The notes: generated by a model from the letters alone, not told the origin. A stretch of 64,000 bases of DNA from Physcia stellaris (GCA_018902385.1 JABSSW010000038.1:310001-374000), one strand, 5' to 3'; counted from the stretch's first letter, positions 26,201-39,070 are shown. Numbers and translations are program-made.

Positions 26201-29200
26201 GACGAACAGACGCAGATGCATATAAATTACCCCCTGGTCTCGAGTGTTTCTACAACCCATAATAGTGTCAGTATGAATATGCAGTACGATGACCACTGCA
26301 TTAGCGGCGTACAGATACAGAGGATGATGTGCCATTTCTGTCACATCATTAAGCAACTGGCCACCTTAGACGGTCCACTGTGCGAGATCGAGACAATTAC
26401 GCCTGAAGACAAGGTGGAGATCCAGGCCTGGAACCCGCTCCCTCAATCCGGCTCGGTACCATTACTACATCACTTGTTTGAGGAAATGGTGTCTCGGGAA
26501 CCCCTTGCAATTGCAATCGACTGCACCCTTGTTGGCTTTGATGTTCATCAGAAGCTGACATATGGCCAATTGAATGATTATGCAACTGAATTCGCATGCC
26601 AAATAGTTGCGCATGGCTCGCCTAACAAGTTTGTGGGAGTATGCTTGAATAAGTCTGCCCTGGCAGTAATTTCTATGATAGCAATTCTCAAAGCCGGGCG
26701 AGCGTTTGTTCCACTTGATCCGTCAGCACCGACGGCAAGAATACAGACAATCCTTGACAAGTTGGGGCAAGGTGTCTTACTCATCACTGAGCCAGTCCAG
26801 ACCAATCGCTTTGCGAATCAAGACCTCGTAATTGTTGACAGTGCGTCACTAGATATAAAGTGGCAATCGGCGAACGGTTTCATGACATGCTCGTCGTTCG
26901 AGTGCAATACAGGACAGAAAAGCGAGCGCCTTGCGAAGGATTCAACAGCTCCTTTGGGAACACTGCTTGAAGACACTGCCTATGTTCTCCACACTTCTGG
27001 GTCGACAGGAGCACCAAAGGGTATCATTGTCAGTCACAGATGTAGTACTACTGCATTGAAGAGCCTTTGCTCAGCAATGGGTATTAGTCAAGACACGCGA
27101 ATACTGCAAAATGCTTCTTTCATGTTTGATCTCGCCGTCTTAGAGATATTTGCCGCTTTAGTTTCAGGGGGGTGCGTATGCATTATCTCGGATGCACAAA
27201 GATCCGCAGGCGAGCTATGCGTTGCAGTGGGAGTAATGCAAGTGAACTTCTTGTTCCTCACGCCAACTATGGCGGGACTGTTAGAGCCGGAGGATTTTCC
27301 AAGCCTGCAGTGCCTTGCTTTGGTAGGAGAAGTCCCTACGAGACAAATCTTGGAGCGCTGGATAAGTCATCGGAATGATCTTTCTCTCTTCAATGGATAC
27401 GGCCCTGCTGAAGGCGGGTTCATATCTTGCTGGAACGCCTCCATCACAGCAAACGATATATGTAATATTGGGAGACCTGTCGCGTGTCATTTGTTCATTG
27501 CTGATCTCTTCAATTTCGAAAGGCTCGCCCCAATTGGCGCTGTCGGCGAGCTTGTAATCTGTGGCGACAACATAGCCGATGGTTACTTAGGGGATAAGGA
27601 GGCGACATCTCGAGTCTTTGGTGCTGATCCACCATGGTGCCACTGTGAGCCAGACAGACATTCACGATATTACAGGACTGGTGATTTAGCGAGATATGAT
27701 TCTGACGGCTCACTGATATATATCGGAAGGAAAGATCTGCAAAAGAAGATCCACGGCCAGCGCATCGAATTGGGCGAGATCGAGTATCACATCATGAAGT
27801 CCGGAAAATTTTCTGGGGTGGTCGTCGAAGTGTTCGGCTCCAGCACACTTGTTGCATTTCTTGATACCGAGAAATTTCTTGGTGCTTACACAGGTCCGCT
27901 ATCGCCTGATTTCATCGAACCAAAGGTCCTCGACGAACTTATGTCGACTTTGAAACTTGCTCTCCCGTCGTATATGGTTCCTTCCCATTTCGTACCCACA
28001 AAGCATTTCCCTACCACAATGTCCGGTAAGACTGACAGACGCTTACTGTTGTCGTCAGTTGAGCAAGTCATCGGCATCTATCAATACGGCAAAACCAACC
28101 TCAAACGCCCGCCGGAGACAGAGAACCAAGAAATTATGAAGCAATTATGGGCAGAAGCAATCCCTATTGTAGCTGCGGAGATCGGAATTGATGATGATTT
28201 TTTTCTGCTGGGAGGAACCTCAGTCTCCGTCATCCGACTTCTTATGCTGACACGAAAGCATCATATGAAATTTGACGTGAGTACTGTCTACCGTTGCAGA
28301 TCTCTTTTAGAAATGGCAGCCAACTTGGAGATGCACGACCATCAGACTAATGGAGACACGATGTCAACACCATTCTCTATGAAAGGAAGCCTGGACAAAA
28401 AACAATGTATTTTGACCGCATCTAGGAAGTGTGGGATCTCCGAATCGTCAGTCCTCAACATCTATCCTTGCAGCTATATGCAGGAGGCTATGATGATGTT
28501 TTCTGAGAAGTACCCTGGCTCGTACTACATCCACAACGTCTACAGTCTTCCCAGGGAAATGGATAAGACAAGATTGGTTCAGTCCCTTCAAACAGTGTGG
28601 CAAAGGCATGATGTTCTTCGGACTCGTATATATCTCGATGAAAATTTCAACAGTACCCAAGTCGTCGTTGATGAACATCATGAGGTGCCAATCATTGATC
28701 AGGACTACAATGAGTATCTGGCCCAAACTGTGGCTACTGGATACGGCGCATCGCTTTCTAAGTGTGTGATATTGAAGTCGTTCCAGGACCATTATCTCGT
28801 TATTTCCAAGCACCATGCAGTCTTTGATGCGTGGTCGTTGGAGATTTTTTTGCAAGATATCAAAAAGCAATACTCAGATTCATCGGTTGAATCGGTGGAA
28901 ACAGGCGGGTATGCGCAGTTCATCCAACATACCCTGCGAATCCAGAATTCTCCCCACGCCGCTCAATATTGGAGAAGACTGTTGTCAGACTTGAGTACTT
29001 CTCGGTTTCCCCAAGTGAAAAAAGCCGCCTTCAAAACTAACAAAGAACACAAAGCTATCATTAGACTGCCAGATAAGCAGATTGCTTCGCTAGCGATCAT
29101 AGTAGAAGCAGCTTGGGGCATTCTTTTGGGCCGATACTCCGATTCAGAAGATGTGTGCTTCGGGGTAGTGCGATCTGGCAGGACAGCATCGGTGAGAGGT

Positions 29201-32200
29201 ATTGACATGATCATGGGCCCAACACTTGTGTCGATTCCCCGGCGTCTTCACCCGGTCAAAACCCTGCGGCTACCAGATTTCATCAAGCAGGTTGAGAAAT
29301 TGACGAGTGAAGCTTTGCCATGGGAACAATATGGTCTTGGCAATATCCGCAAGCTAAGTGAGACTGCACGTCAGGCTTGCGACTTTCATTCAATGGTAAT
29401 TGTTCAACACTCATCTGAACCTTTGCCAGACGTCAGCGACGGTCTTGACTTGAAGCCAATCAAACAGCACGGTGCTTTCAGTGAAGACTGCCTTACTCTG
29501 GAATGTCAGCCTACTTCAGATGGCAATGTGTCGATATCTTTGACCTACAATGATAAAGCGATATCAGATGCCGAAATTGGATGGATGCTACATCATTTCT
29601 CCCAGCTGATTTCGGAAATGAGCATAAAGCAAGATCGGTGTCTTGAAGAGCTCGATATGACAGGGCCTGATATGATAATGCAGACACATTCGTGGAACAA
29701 GCAGCCAATATACACAACCACACGGCGCATTGAAGAGCTATTCAGCGAAAGGATGCAATCCTGGCCTATGCTCACAGCGATCGACGCTGTTGATGCTAAC
29801 CTTACTTACCGGGAGCTTGAAGACCTATCATCACTACTAGCCTTCGATCTCCAAGCTTCAGGGCTATCGAAGGGGGAGCTTGTACCTCTGTGCTTGGAGA
29901 AATCAGCCATTATGATTGTTGCGATCATTGCAGTACTCAAAGCTGGTGGTGCTTATGTACCGTTAGAATTTAACCATCCAACTGAACGATTAAAATACAT
30001 AGTGAATGATGGTGACGCCCAACGCGTACTCTGTACGCAAGCTCAAGCGACCGTATGTCATGAGTTGGGACGTCCTGTGACCATCATGGATATTGTGTCT
30101 CTGCGGCAGCGTTTCTTAGAACATTCTCAGTAAGTTCAAAGGTCTATCGTCATTCAGGATTTGGCCATCTGCACTAACTCAGAGTTTTCAGGTCACCACT
30201 TATCAAATTCAACCGCAACCAATTTTCTAGCTCTAGCTTGGCCTATATAATGTACACGTACGTGCAAAGTCTCTTCTTAACAGCGCGATTTCTTTGAATT
30301 TCGTCATTCTCGGCCAGGTACTTCTCTACCATTACTAGCATTGTAAAGTCCCTCGTTGCATTTGAGTGTCGAGAAGCGGTGAATTTTCGACATTCCCGTA
30401 GGTATTTCTGTACCTGTGCGTGGATGTTCCGCAAGAATTGTTTGGGCGCACAGCTTCGATGACATGAACGGGGCTATGTTATCACCAGTCCTAGATACTA
30501 ATCCTTGCGTTTTGTAGATCTGGCAGTACAGGGAAGCCTAAAGGAGTCATGATCGATCACACCGCCCTATCCACCACTATCCTACAACGAGCCTCCATAC
30601 TGGGGCACAAAGAAGAAATGAGATGCCTATTATTCTCCTCTTACGCCTTTGATTCTAGCGTTATGGAGATATTCGCACCTTTGCTGCACGGCTCTTGCTT
30701 ATTCATCCCAGACAATAAGCAAAGACTGACAAGTCTACCGGAATACCTGAACAGAAAGAGTATCGAAATGGTCGTCACGACCCCAACGGTTGTCCAGAAT
30801 ATTCTCCAATCTCCTTCCAAATGCCCACGAATCACTACCTTAGATCTCGGAGGAGAAGCCTTGACACAGCTCATCGTCGACGAGTGGAGCGGACATGTCC
30901 GACTGGTCAACGACTATGGACCAACAGAGACTTGTATCGATGCTTGCATGAATTCGAACGTGGCTCTTGATGACGATCCCAATAACATTGGCTATGCGGA
31001 TGGCAGCAGTACACACCTTTGGGTCGTAGAGCCGACTAATCACTCAAGACTGGCCCCTGTAGGCTGTACTGGAGAACTTCTCATCTCAGGCCCTACACTT
31101 GCGTGTGGGTACTTGAATGACGAAGAGAAAACTTCGAAAGCATTCATTGACTGCGGTGCATTCAATTGGGTCAAGAAGGGAGAGGAAAGATGCTATGTCA
31201 CAGGCGATCTGGTACGTCGTAACGCCGATGGGTCTTTGACTTTCTCTGGAAGGAAAGATATGCAGGTTCAGATTAATGGCATTCGCATCGAGATTGGGGA
31301 GATAGAATATGTTCTAGGAGCATGTAAAGGTGTAAAATTAGCGGTGGTCGACAGGGTCTCCCAGAACGGTAGTGACTTTGAGATACTCGTTGCATTTCTC
31401 ACTGTCGAAGGCATCAGCGACGAAAGCTCACGGGAAACCTTGCTTCGTCCCGATCAAAACATACAGGCTCTAGTCAACGACGCTTCGTCTAAACTTCTTG
31501 GCCGTTTGCCGAAATATATGGTGCCGAAGGTTCTTTTGCCTATGCACCGGATTCCAACCTCAACAGGCGGAAAAGTCGACAGGAAAGCACTTCGGAAATT
31601 GTACGAGGATCTCCCAATTGAGACATCGGCGGCGTATAAGTGTCATTCTACCAGCAAAAGGATTCCCCAAACACAGGACCAGAAAGCACTCCAAGAATTA
31701 TGGGGACGGGTTCTGGGTGTTGATGTTAAGCAAGTTGGACTAGACGATGATTTCCTAGTTCTAGGGGGTGACTCGCTAGCAGCTATCAAGCTCTCGTCGA
31801 TGATGACCGAATTCGAACTTCGTCTCGGCGTACCCGAGATCTTCACGCGCACTAGATTCGAAGATATGGCAGCAGGCATTCAGCGGCTACCTAAGGAGGT
31901 ATCTTGGAGCAAGTCCGAAGACCCAGCTCGATTCTCTCTTCTTGAGGGAACTGATATACCGTCGACATTGAACAACCGGGACGACATTGAGGACATCTTT
32001 CCAGCCTCTGCTCTCCAATCATCCTTTATAACAACAGCATTGAAATGGTATCAACCCTGCTACGTCTGGTTTTTTATGGATGTCGATAATCAATTCACTC
32101 CTGCTTGTCTCCAACTCGCTTGTGACAATGCTGTTCAACGTCATCGCGTTCTTCGGACTGCTTTTCATATAATAGGAAAGCAATGCTACCAGGTCGTCCT

Positions 32201-33646
32201 GAAGAATAGCAAAGCAAATTTCAAGGCCCTCCGATCCGCCGGACCAATGGATCATATCTGCTGCCACCTGATCGATCAAGACGTTCCCACATCTGTTCAA
32301 TTAGGTCAAATCCCAACTCGATTTAGACTCATCACCAACGACGCCACAGGCGATCAAAGGCTGGGTATCGGTCTGTCACACGCACAATATGATGGATTTT
32401 GTACGGACAGTATTCTCAGCGAGCTCTTCAATCTGTGCACAGGGACGCTTGACAAAGGGGTCCCTCACAACTACTCGCGCTTCATCAAACACTCCCTTGA
32501 GGTTGCCAAGAAGCCGGAGACGAAGGCTTTCTGGGCTCAACTTTTGAAAAATTCACAGATGACAATGATCAAGTCTCGAAACAGCGTCCAGGAAGACACC
32601 AAACACCGAAGCATCCTACGAACCCTACCATCCACCGGCAAACGCCCAGGAGGCATGTCTTTCGCCGTCGTCATGAAAACAGCGTGGTCCCTCGTCCTGT
32701 CCCGCCTCTCAAACTCCACGGACATAGTATTCGGCTCCGTCGTCTCAGGCCGCAATGCCCCCTTCGAAGGCGCAACAGACGTCGTCGGGCCATGCCTGAA
32801 CGTACTGCCCGTCCGTCTCAAAATCGATCCCGGTCTCACTTTCCAAGACCTGCTGCAGCGTGTCCACGACCAACAGATCGCCATGATTCCCTATGAATCC
32901 ACGCCCTTCGAGCAATTCGCGCAGCAATCACCCTGGCCACCGGGAACACGCTTTGGGTCCGTGGTCCTGCACCAGAATATCCCGCGCACGAGCGTGTCGC
33001 AGGATGGTGGTGCGGATGGTCCGAAGTGGAAGTACGCCGGCGCCGCGGTTTATGACGATGTCATGATTGACTTTGTCGACTTCTGGCTTACTACGCTTCC
33101 GGATCCGGATGGGGGATCAAGTGTTGGCTTACCTACTACGAGGATGGCATTTCGAAGGAAGCGGCTGATTCGGTAATGGACTATTTCATAGCTGTCGTTG
33201 CGAAAATAAATGACAGTGGGGAATCCATGGTTAGTACGCTGGATGAATTGAGCTTCGATCCGGGCTTGGGAGACAGTCATCTCAATCATGTGGCGACTCG
33301 CCAACAACAGGAGCCTGACCTCCACCCTCCTCCAATGCCGATATCTGACGATACATTCAACCGTCTCCAAAGTCTTTGGAAGGAAGCTCTCCTACCACCA
33401 TCCAGTCCGTCATCAGCACCCGATCAATTCGAGCAAGGCACTTTCTTCTCTCTCGGAGGCGACTGCCTCGCTGCTGCACATCTCTCCTGCTTGTGCCAGA
33501 CTGCAGGCCTCGATCTGTCGCTGCAGGACATTTACGATTTCCCAGGATTGAGGGCACAGTGGGAGCTAGTCACGGGAAGGCGTCAGCGTGTGGTGAGGCA
33601 GCGACCGGAGCTAGTCTTTGAGTCGGAGAGGGAGATTGGGGCGTAG
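23270..33646 (+). CDS. Non-ribosomal peptide synthetase, C-T-C-A-T-C-A-T-C-T
   Basis: Assembly-line peptide synthetase. Proposed exons are 23,270-25,354, 25,427-30,129, 30,192-30,257 and 30,518-33,646, all with GT-AG introns in phase; the 66-nt exon restores adenylation motif A3 (LAYIMYT then SGSTGKPKG). Domains in residues: C1 about 60-440 (HHSIVDG), T1 about 540 (LGGDS), C2 about 600-1,030 (HHTLYDA), A1 about 1,035-1,575, T2 about 1,619 (LGGTS), C3 about 1,700-2,100 (HHAVFDA), A2 about 2,130-2,640, T3 about 2,700 (LGGDS), C4 about 2,730-3,170 (SHAQYDG), T4 about 3,265 (LGGDC). Both A domains keep motifs A3-A10, including YRTGD or YVTGD and the A10 lysine. By-eye specificity residues are DLLFAVGFIK for A1 and DSMVDGDIDK for A2; substrates were not assigned. 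There is no leading A domain and no terminal TE or reductase. The frame slips by one base at a 5-G run (33,111-33,115). Allowing for it gives about 3,327 residues. Product unknown. Confidence 0.96.
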
Positions 33647-34107
33647 GTTGTTGAGGGGATTGTGGTGCACATTACATATCATACATGTGATACGTTCCGA
33701 GATGGGGAAAAAGTAATGATAACGATTTGGGTGCTTTTGATGGATGCCTCTGTGAAGCACTATACAGTTCTACATGCTTGACTGGTTAATATGTAGATGC
33801 AAGAGAAATTCTATGTGCAAATATTAGCTCGCCCCTCTCGCGGAGAAATTTACCAGCCAGGTCAGCTTTGGTACGTGCTACAGGATTGCAGCACACCTAA
33901 CAGTGGTGATGCTGTGAATGACTTCATCAGACCCTTGCGCTCTGCCAAAAACTGCCGACCACAAGCTATATCTTGATTCCGTTTCAAAGGTGCATTTTAT
34001 CCAGTCACACTGTTAGAAATTTTTCATCTCATCCCGCAGCTTCCAATATATACCGTCAAAGACGACGTTATCCTCGCAGAAGATATATCGTTTTCCATAT
34101 GAGGTTT
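33647..34107. other. Convergent intergenic region between NRPS and FAD gene
   Basis: Holds the 3' ends of two convergent genes. No gene or strong terminator structure was recognised. Confidence 0.5.
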
Positions 34108-35426
34108 TCACCTACTGCTATATAGTAGCTCATCAACCATATCCGCAATAGCCAACGAGCTCGTCAGGCCCGGACTTTCTATACCCAACAAATTCACAAA
34201 GCCTTCGAAGCCCTCTTCTTTCTTGATCCAGAAATCCGAGAAACCGTCTCCCTTCCCCTTGCGACCGCACTCCCCTTTCCAAGCTTCGGCCTGATCCCGC
34301 TGTAATCCAAGGTGACCTTATCTCTTTGTATGCTCGGTAGGTATGTCTGGATCTCATCGAGTGCAGCAGGCAGTCTCGACTCGTTGACGGAGTAATCGCT
34401 TGGATCATCAACCCATTCGACGTCTGGCCCAAAGCGAATGGCGCCTGTCATGTCCATTGTGAGGTGCGTGCCCAGACCAGCAGCCCCGTCGTTGGAGCAG
34501 GATAGATAAGCGTCTTGGGCCGGGGATGCGAAGACGGGTAGCCGTAATAGGACCCCTTGGCGTAATATGGCTTCACGTGCCTGGACTCGGGAAGTATACT
34601 GTTTGAAAGTGGTACGGCCGCCAGACCGGCACTGTTGATGAGGGTCTCGGCAGTCACTGTATGAACCTCGCCAGACGAGGGCGACTTGGTGTGGATTTTG
34701 TAACCTCCTGCGCCGGAGTCTACGGGCTCGATCGACTGCACCGTTGTGTGATACGCCACATCTCCTCCGAGGCTCTGGAAATCGGACTCCAGGTAAGTCA
34801 TGTATGCGTGGGAATCAATGATTCCGGTGGTAGGGCTCTCGAGGCAGGCTTCTTTGATGAGAACATCTGGTTCTCGAGCGCGAGCTTCTGAAAGAGATAT
34901 GAAATGCGTTGGGACCCCGATTGTCTTCGTGAACTCATGTGTCTTCATGAGCTCCTCATGTTGTTGCTGATCCTGTGCTAGAATCCACTTTTTGGTATTG
35001 CGGTAGGGGATGTCCTGCTTCTCGCAGAGATCGTACATCATCTGCTTGCCTTTGAGGCACAAGGCAGTCTTGAGAGAGTCAGGACCATAGTAAATACCGG
35101 CATGTATCACCTGGAATCGATTAGCCTAAGTTCATCTCTGATGGTACAAAGCCAGACTTCTGAGTTGCGGCTGCTGGTCTCTGTACCTGCAGCCCCATGC
35201 TTCTCGATCAAGAGGGTCGAGGTGCCATCTCTGGCTGCGAGCTTGCGCGCAATTGCCAACCCAACCGCCCCAGCTCCCACGACCTGGTTCGAATGAGCAT
35301 CCCTATTCTCATACGGTGGCACATCAGACCAACCACGTGGGTAAAGTCGGCTCGTTGTGAGAGCGAAGTCGAGAATGTACGGATACTACATTGTCTTATA
35401 GCTAGCCTGGCAGCACAGGCAAACAT
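34108..35426 (-). CDS. Mitochondrial FAD oxidoreductase, L-2-hydroxyglutarate dehydrogenase type
   Basis: DAO-fold flavoenzyme expected to oxidise L-2-hydroxyglutarate or a related 2-hydroxy or amino acid in mitochondria. Proposed exons (minus) are 35,426-35,334, 35,283-35,158 and 35,110-34,108, with 50- and 47-nt introns. The N terminus ([20 protein letters not shown]) is an Arg-rich, acid-free mitochondrial presequence. The FAD-binding [15 protein letters not shown] follows directly. [16 protein letters not shown] spans the second splice and is a family hallmark. Downstream come [17 protein letters not shown] and, near the end, [23 protein letters not shown]. The frame slips by one base at two C runs on the plus strand (34,484-34,487 and 34,272-34,275). 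Allowing one extra base in each gives 407 residues, normal for the family. A role with the NRPS next door is possible, but a housekeeping metabolite-repair role is equally likely. Confidence 0.9.
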
Positions 35427-36007
35427 GTCGATTCAGATAATACATATGCTTGACCGGGAGCAACAGCTGTAAGATTGTACCACTGCACCAAGAGTGAGGC
35501 CCCACAATAGTGAGTAGCGTATGGTGGTATATGAGGATAATTCTGGTCTGACAACAGCGCACAAAAGGAGAATCTCGCCCATGATTTGACGCATCTCCCA
35601 GATGATGAAATCAGACGCTAGAGTGGTCTATCGATAAGAGCGGGCTTTACGGTATCTCCGCTCGGCTCGGCTCGGCTCGGCTCAAATGAAATCAATTCTT
35701 CGCTTCCCCTCGTTCCAAAATCAGAACAACATCAAATCTACCTATCGTCAATGCCACATGCGTCTTTAGATCTCTTGATGTTATGCAACAAAAGCGCAAT
35801 CCCCTCACCAAGCGTACATATGTACTCTATGTGCATCTCTGCAGGTTTTCGTCAAGATGCGGACGTCACCACTCCCATGTTTTGGGCGTTGTTCATTCTC
35901 TTTCCCCCTTCTCAATCTTGACCTCTCATGAATCTACTCAAGTCTTCTCACCTGCCATATCCTCGTTGACGTCTATCTCCTTTTGCTCTTTGAATTCGTA
36001 GTTGACC
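35427..36007. promoter_or_regulatory. Divergent promoter region between FAD gene and transporter
   Basis: About 580 bp between two divergently transcribed genes. It contains a short CTCGG pentamer tract at about 35,660-35,683 and pyrimidine-rich stretches near 35,880-36,000, typical of fungal 5' UTRs. Confidence 0.45.
35659..35683. repeat. Pentanucleotide microsatellite (GCTCG), about 5 copies
   Basis: Perfect tandem repeats of a 5-base unit in the divergent promoter. No function is implied. Confidence 0.85.
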
Positions 36008-36942
36008 ATGCCGCGTTCTTCGCCAACGGATGTCGGCTTTCTTAGCCCTGCCGATGCCACGATTGAGTTGTATGAGACTGGTGTGCACCATCTGAACCAA
36101 GCTGTTCAACTTGTCATTCTGAAGAGCATCTACGGCGGTATTCTCTTTTCATTTGCGGGTGTCTTTTCAGTACTAGCTACCGCTGGCCTCCCCGGCCTTG
36201 AAGAATCAAACCCGGGCATTCCGAGATTGATGCAAGGTGCCACGTTTGCTTTTGGGTTGGTCATTGTCTACTTTGCGGGGGCAGAACTGTAAGACATTTT
36301 CTCGGATCTCTCAGAGTACCCAAATGTGGATGTAGCACTGATCCTTGCGAAAGGCATACTAGCTATCCAATGTGGCTGACCATAACCGCGCTACAACGGC
36401 ATGGCCCACCGATCAAATACATCTTAGCTCTTCTCTCCTCCTGGGTTGGCAACCTCATCGGTGCCCTCTTCGGCTCGGTCATGTTCTCCTATCTGACTCA
36501 CGAACTTGCCGAAGAACCTTACAAATCTGGTCTCATCAATCAGATCAATCGAGATGTTGTATCCTCCCAATGGCACATCATCTTCCTTAAAGCGATTGCT
36601 TGCGGCCATCTCGTCTCCCTCGCCGTTTTCTTTGGCACACAGAATCACGACGGTGTTTCGAAGGCTATAGGGTTTCACTTGCCCTTCTTCATGTCGATTA
36701 CGGCGAGGTTCCCGCATACGGTAGAGTATATGTACCTTGCCCCGACTGCTATGATGCTCGGTGCCCCACTCTCCGTCGGTAGTTTTCTGTGGAAGTGCAT
36801 GTTGCCAATCACACTTGGTAATGCAATTGGCGGAGCAATTTTCGTAGGAGCCTACAATTGGTGGGTCTGGATGTACTGCGAGGATAAAGGGAAGGCAATA
36901 GATCGATGGGTGGATACCATCGGAGGTGACGGGAGAGACTGA
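36008..36942 (+). CDS. Formate/nitrite transporter family protein
   Basis: Pentameric channel-type carrier (FNT family) for small monovalent anions such as formate or nitrite, in the plasma or an internal membrane. Exon 1 starts at the ATG at 36,008 (MPRSSPTDVGFLSPADATIE) and ends at 36,288 with AGAEL; exon 2 is 36,363-36,942. Both are in phase around a 74-nt GTAAGA...TAG intron, giving about 286 residues. Hydrophobic segments match the six-helix FNT layout. Family-like blocks include LKSIYGGILFSFAG, GHLVSLAVFFGT, the LPFFMSITARFPHTVEYMYL block and LPITLGNAIGGAIFVGAYNWW. The family motif after GAEL is usually F-T-x-N, but splicing as proposed gives GAELYPMWLT and loses those residues. Either a micro-exon was missed or the pore loop is unusual. 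Confidence 0.82.
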
Positions 36943-39070
36943 AGTATTCAGGTATTGAAGACATCTATTAGAAGCCGTATAACACGGCTGAATTTTTGCC
37001 GGCAGGTTTGAGAGTGACACCTTATCTCGGGATCGTAGTAACCAGAAGAAGAGGAAACAGCGTTGTTTGGCCACGAGGGGGCCGATCCTTCAAGGTCATT
37101 ACTCGTACAGAATGATAACAACTAATATGCTTTCAGTATACCTTAAGCAAAACCTCTATCATGGGTTTTGCGTAAACGTAATTTTGGGTTGAGGGTTCGA
37201 TACAATGGCTTTCTACATAGAGTCGCGGGATTAGGCCTATTTTAGCAAGTTTCCTACAACAACCTCCATTGAATTTTGAGCTGAATCTCCGAAAGGTCAA
37301 CATGGCACACATGAACCTGACCTGCACAACCGCAGGATCTTCATCTACAGATCAACGCCCGAGCCACGGTCGATCCCGCTTTACTCAATCAAGCAGGATG
37401 CATATCACACCAGAACACCCCGCTGCGATTCATGCGTGCTGGTAAGACTTCAGTGGGCGCACATTGCACGTTCAATGATTGGGGGCTTCTTAGTACGAGA
37501 GGGGGATAGCGTTTTAACATAGTCTATCATTAATGGCATCATCGCACATTCTCTTGGCACGTAAAGGTACGGGTCAGATATAGCTCCTCGCGGTGAATGC
37601 TTGCTTACCGCACAGACAACAACCTTAGAGGACGGGGTCGCCGTCGATTCCTTTGAATCTCACGTTCACGCATCTACTTGGTTGAGCGATCTGGGCAGAA
37701 ACACCTGATGGACCGCACTGACGACTATGGCATCCTCTCCTGTTCGCAAACGACTTCCATTATAGTATGGACCGCTTCAGTACTACCATGAGTTTTCTTG
37801 ATCCACATACCGGTAATGTAAGTTTTGTGGAATAACACCATCTGCGACTGCTCTCAAACTATATGTGATTAGGACTCATACACCTGACTCCTTAGGCTGC
37901 GTTGGTACACTTTTTGTTTGGTCGAGCTGTAATTCGCTTGTTGCAAAATTTTCTGGTCATGCTGGCTTTCCTCTTCACGACGAGATGCTCCGGCATCAAG
38001 CCGTCAATGGGCACATCTATACCATTAGGGCGTTCCTTGCAAGTTCTCTGTTGCAGGAATTGGATGCTTGGAGTTCTCTCCTGGATCTGCGCTATTAACA
38101 GCGCTTGCCGAAGACCATTGCTTGGGACCTGATTGAAAATTGCCTTACTCGCTGAGAACTAGCCTGCCAGCTGGATTCGCGGAGCCAACATCGCACCATT
38201 CGTATTTGGCAAAGGAGTCCGGCCTCTCTATTTTGTGCGTGTCACAGGATATGGAGCAAGAGAGAGTCGACCGAGATCGATGGCTTTTTGATTCTTCGCA
38301 GCTCCTTCGATCACTTACGTCCCCTAAATCTCAAAAACGTCTAGTGGAAGGGTCAGTCCTTGGTTAGACCCAACCGTCCAGGACCGTAATTGGAATGATC
38401 CATTTAAGACTTGATAAGGACTACCCCTTTAAGCTCTTGGTTGGACCCATCCAGTGAGGATCTTGAGCTTAAAACCCTGGCAGTACTCAGAGTCGGAATT
38501 TAAAGTAGATGCAAATGTGTCCTGAGTTGTCGCCCTTCCAAACTCTAGAATGTCCCCCCCAAGCTTGGAAGCCATCAAGCAAGAAAGAGCCATCTCATAA
38601 GCGGTTTTGGAATACTAGTAAAGAGTTATATACCTGAAAAGTTGGGAACTTGGACAACTATTCATTGTCCCGGTGCAGGAAAGTTCTCCGAACGCCTTCA
38701 TATGACGTGTTTGATTGAGACAGTTTTCGGTTCGGTACTTGAAGTTGCCACTATTGCGTCTACTTTTCATTAACTCATTCTCAATTGACACTCTCAAAAT
38801 CGTTTGAGCTACTTTGACGACGACACGAAAGCTCCAAATCAATCTTCTTGGCCAGACGAAGAAGATAGCTCGAACAATCGGACGGACTCTCCCTTCTCTA
38901 CGAAGCAGCAAGTCAATTTCCAGTGTAACAAATACTGTCCTGCAAGCTGTAAGTGCCAAATGCTTACAACGCGATCATCATACTAATTCTCAATCTAGCC
39001 ATGGGGTCAAAACTTCTAAAATGGGAAAAAGAGCCTCACTGGCATCTCCAGCCTCGAGGATGCTGAGATA
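36943..39070. other. 2.1-kb intergenic stretch, no supportable gene
   Basis: Normal composition and only short frames in all phases, none resembling a known protein. One perfect 9-bp inverted repeat is noted separately. It could hold a non-coding RNA or a decayed gene, but nothing identifies one. Confidence 0.45.
38428..38473. repeat. 9-bp inverted repeat (TTTAAGCTC ... GAGCTTAAA)
   Basis: Perfect arms at 38,428-38,436 and 38,465-38,473 with a 28-nt loop. A partly similar TTGGTT-GACCCA segment lies about 70 bp upstream. It may be a hairpin or a fragment of a small repeat; no protein is encoded. Confidence 0.5.

Noticed and set aside
30243-30434. Minus-strand 63-codon frame inside the NRPS
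   Set aside because: It lies almost wholly within the 260-nt intron, has no recognised homology, and the plus-strand splice model explains the region.
34133-34432. Separate 99-codon minus-strand gene at the end of the FAD locus
   Set aside because: It is an out-of-frame reading of the last FAD exon; the family-like sequence lies in the other frames on either side of the G-run slips.
37185-37205. GGTTCGATACAA as a tRNA or SINE B box
   Set aside because: No A box at the right distance and no cloverleaf could be formed around it.
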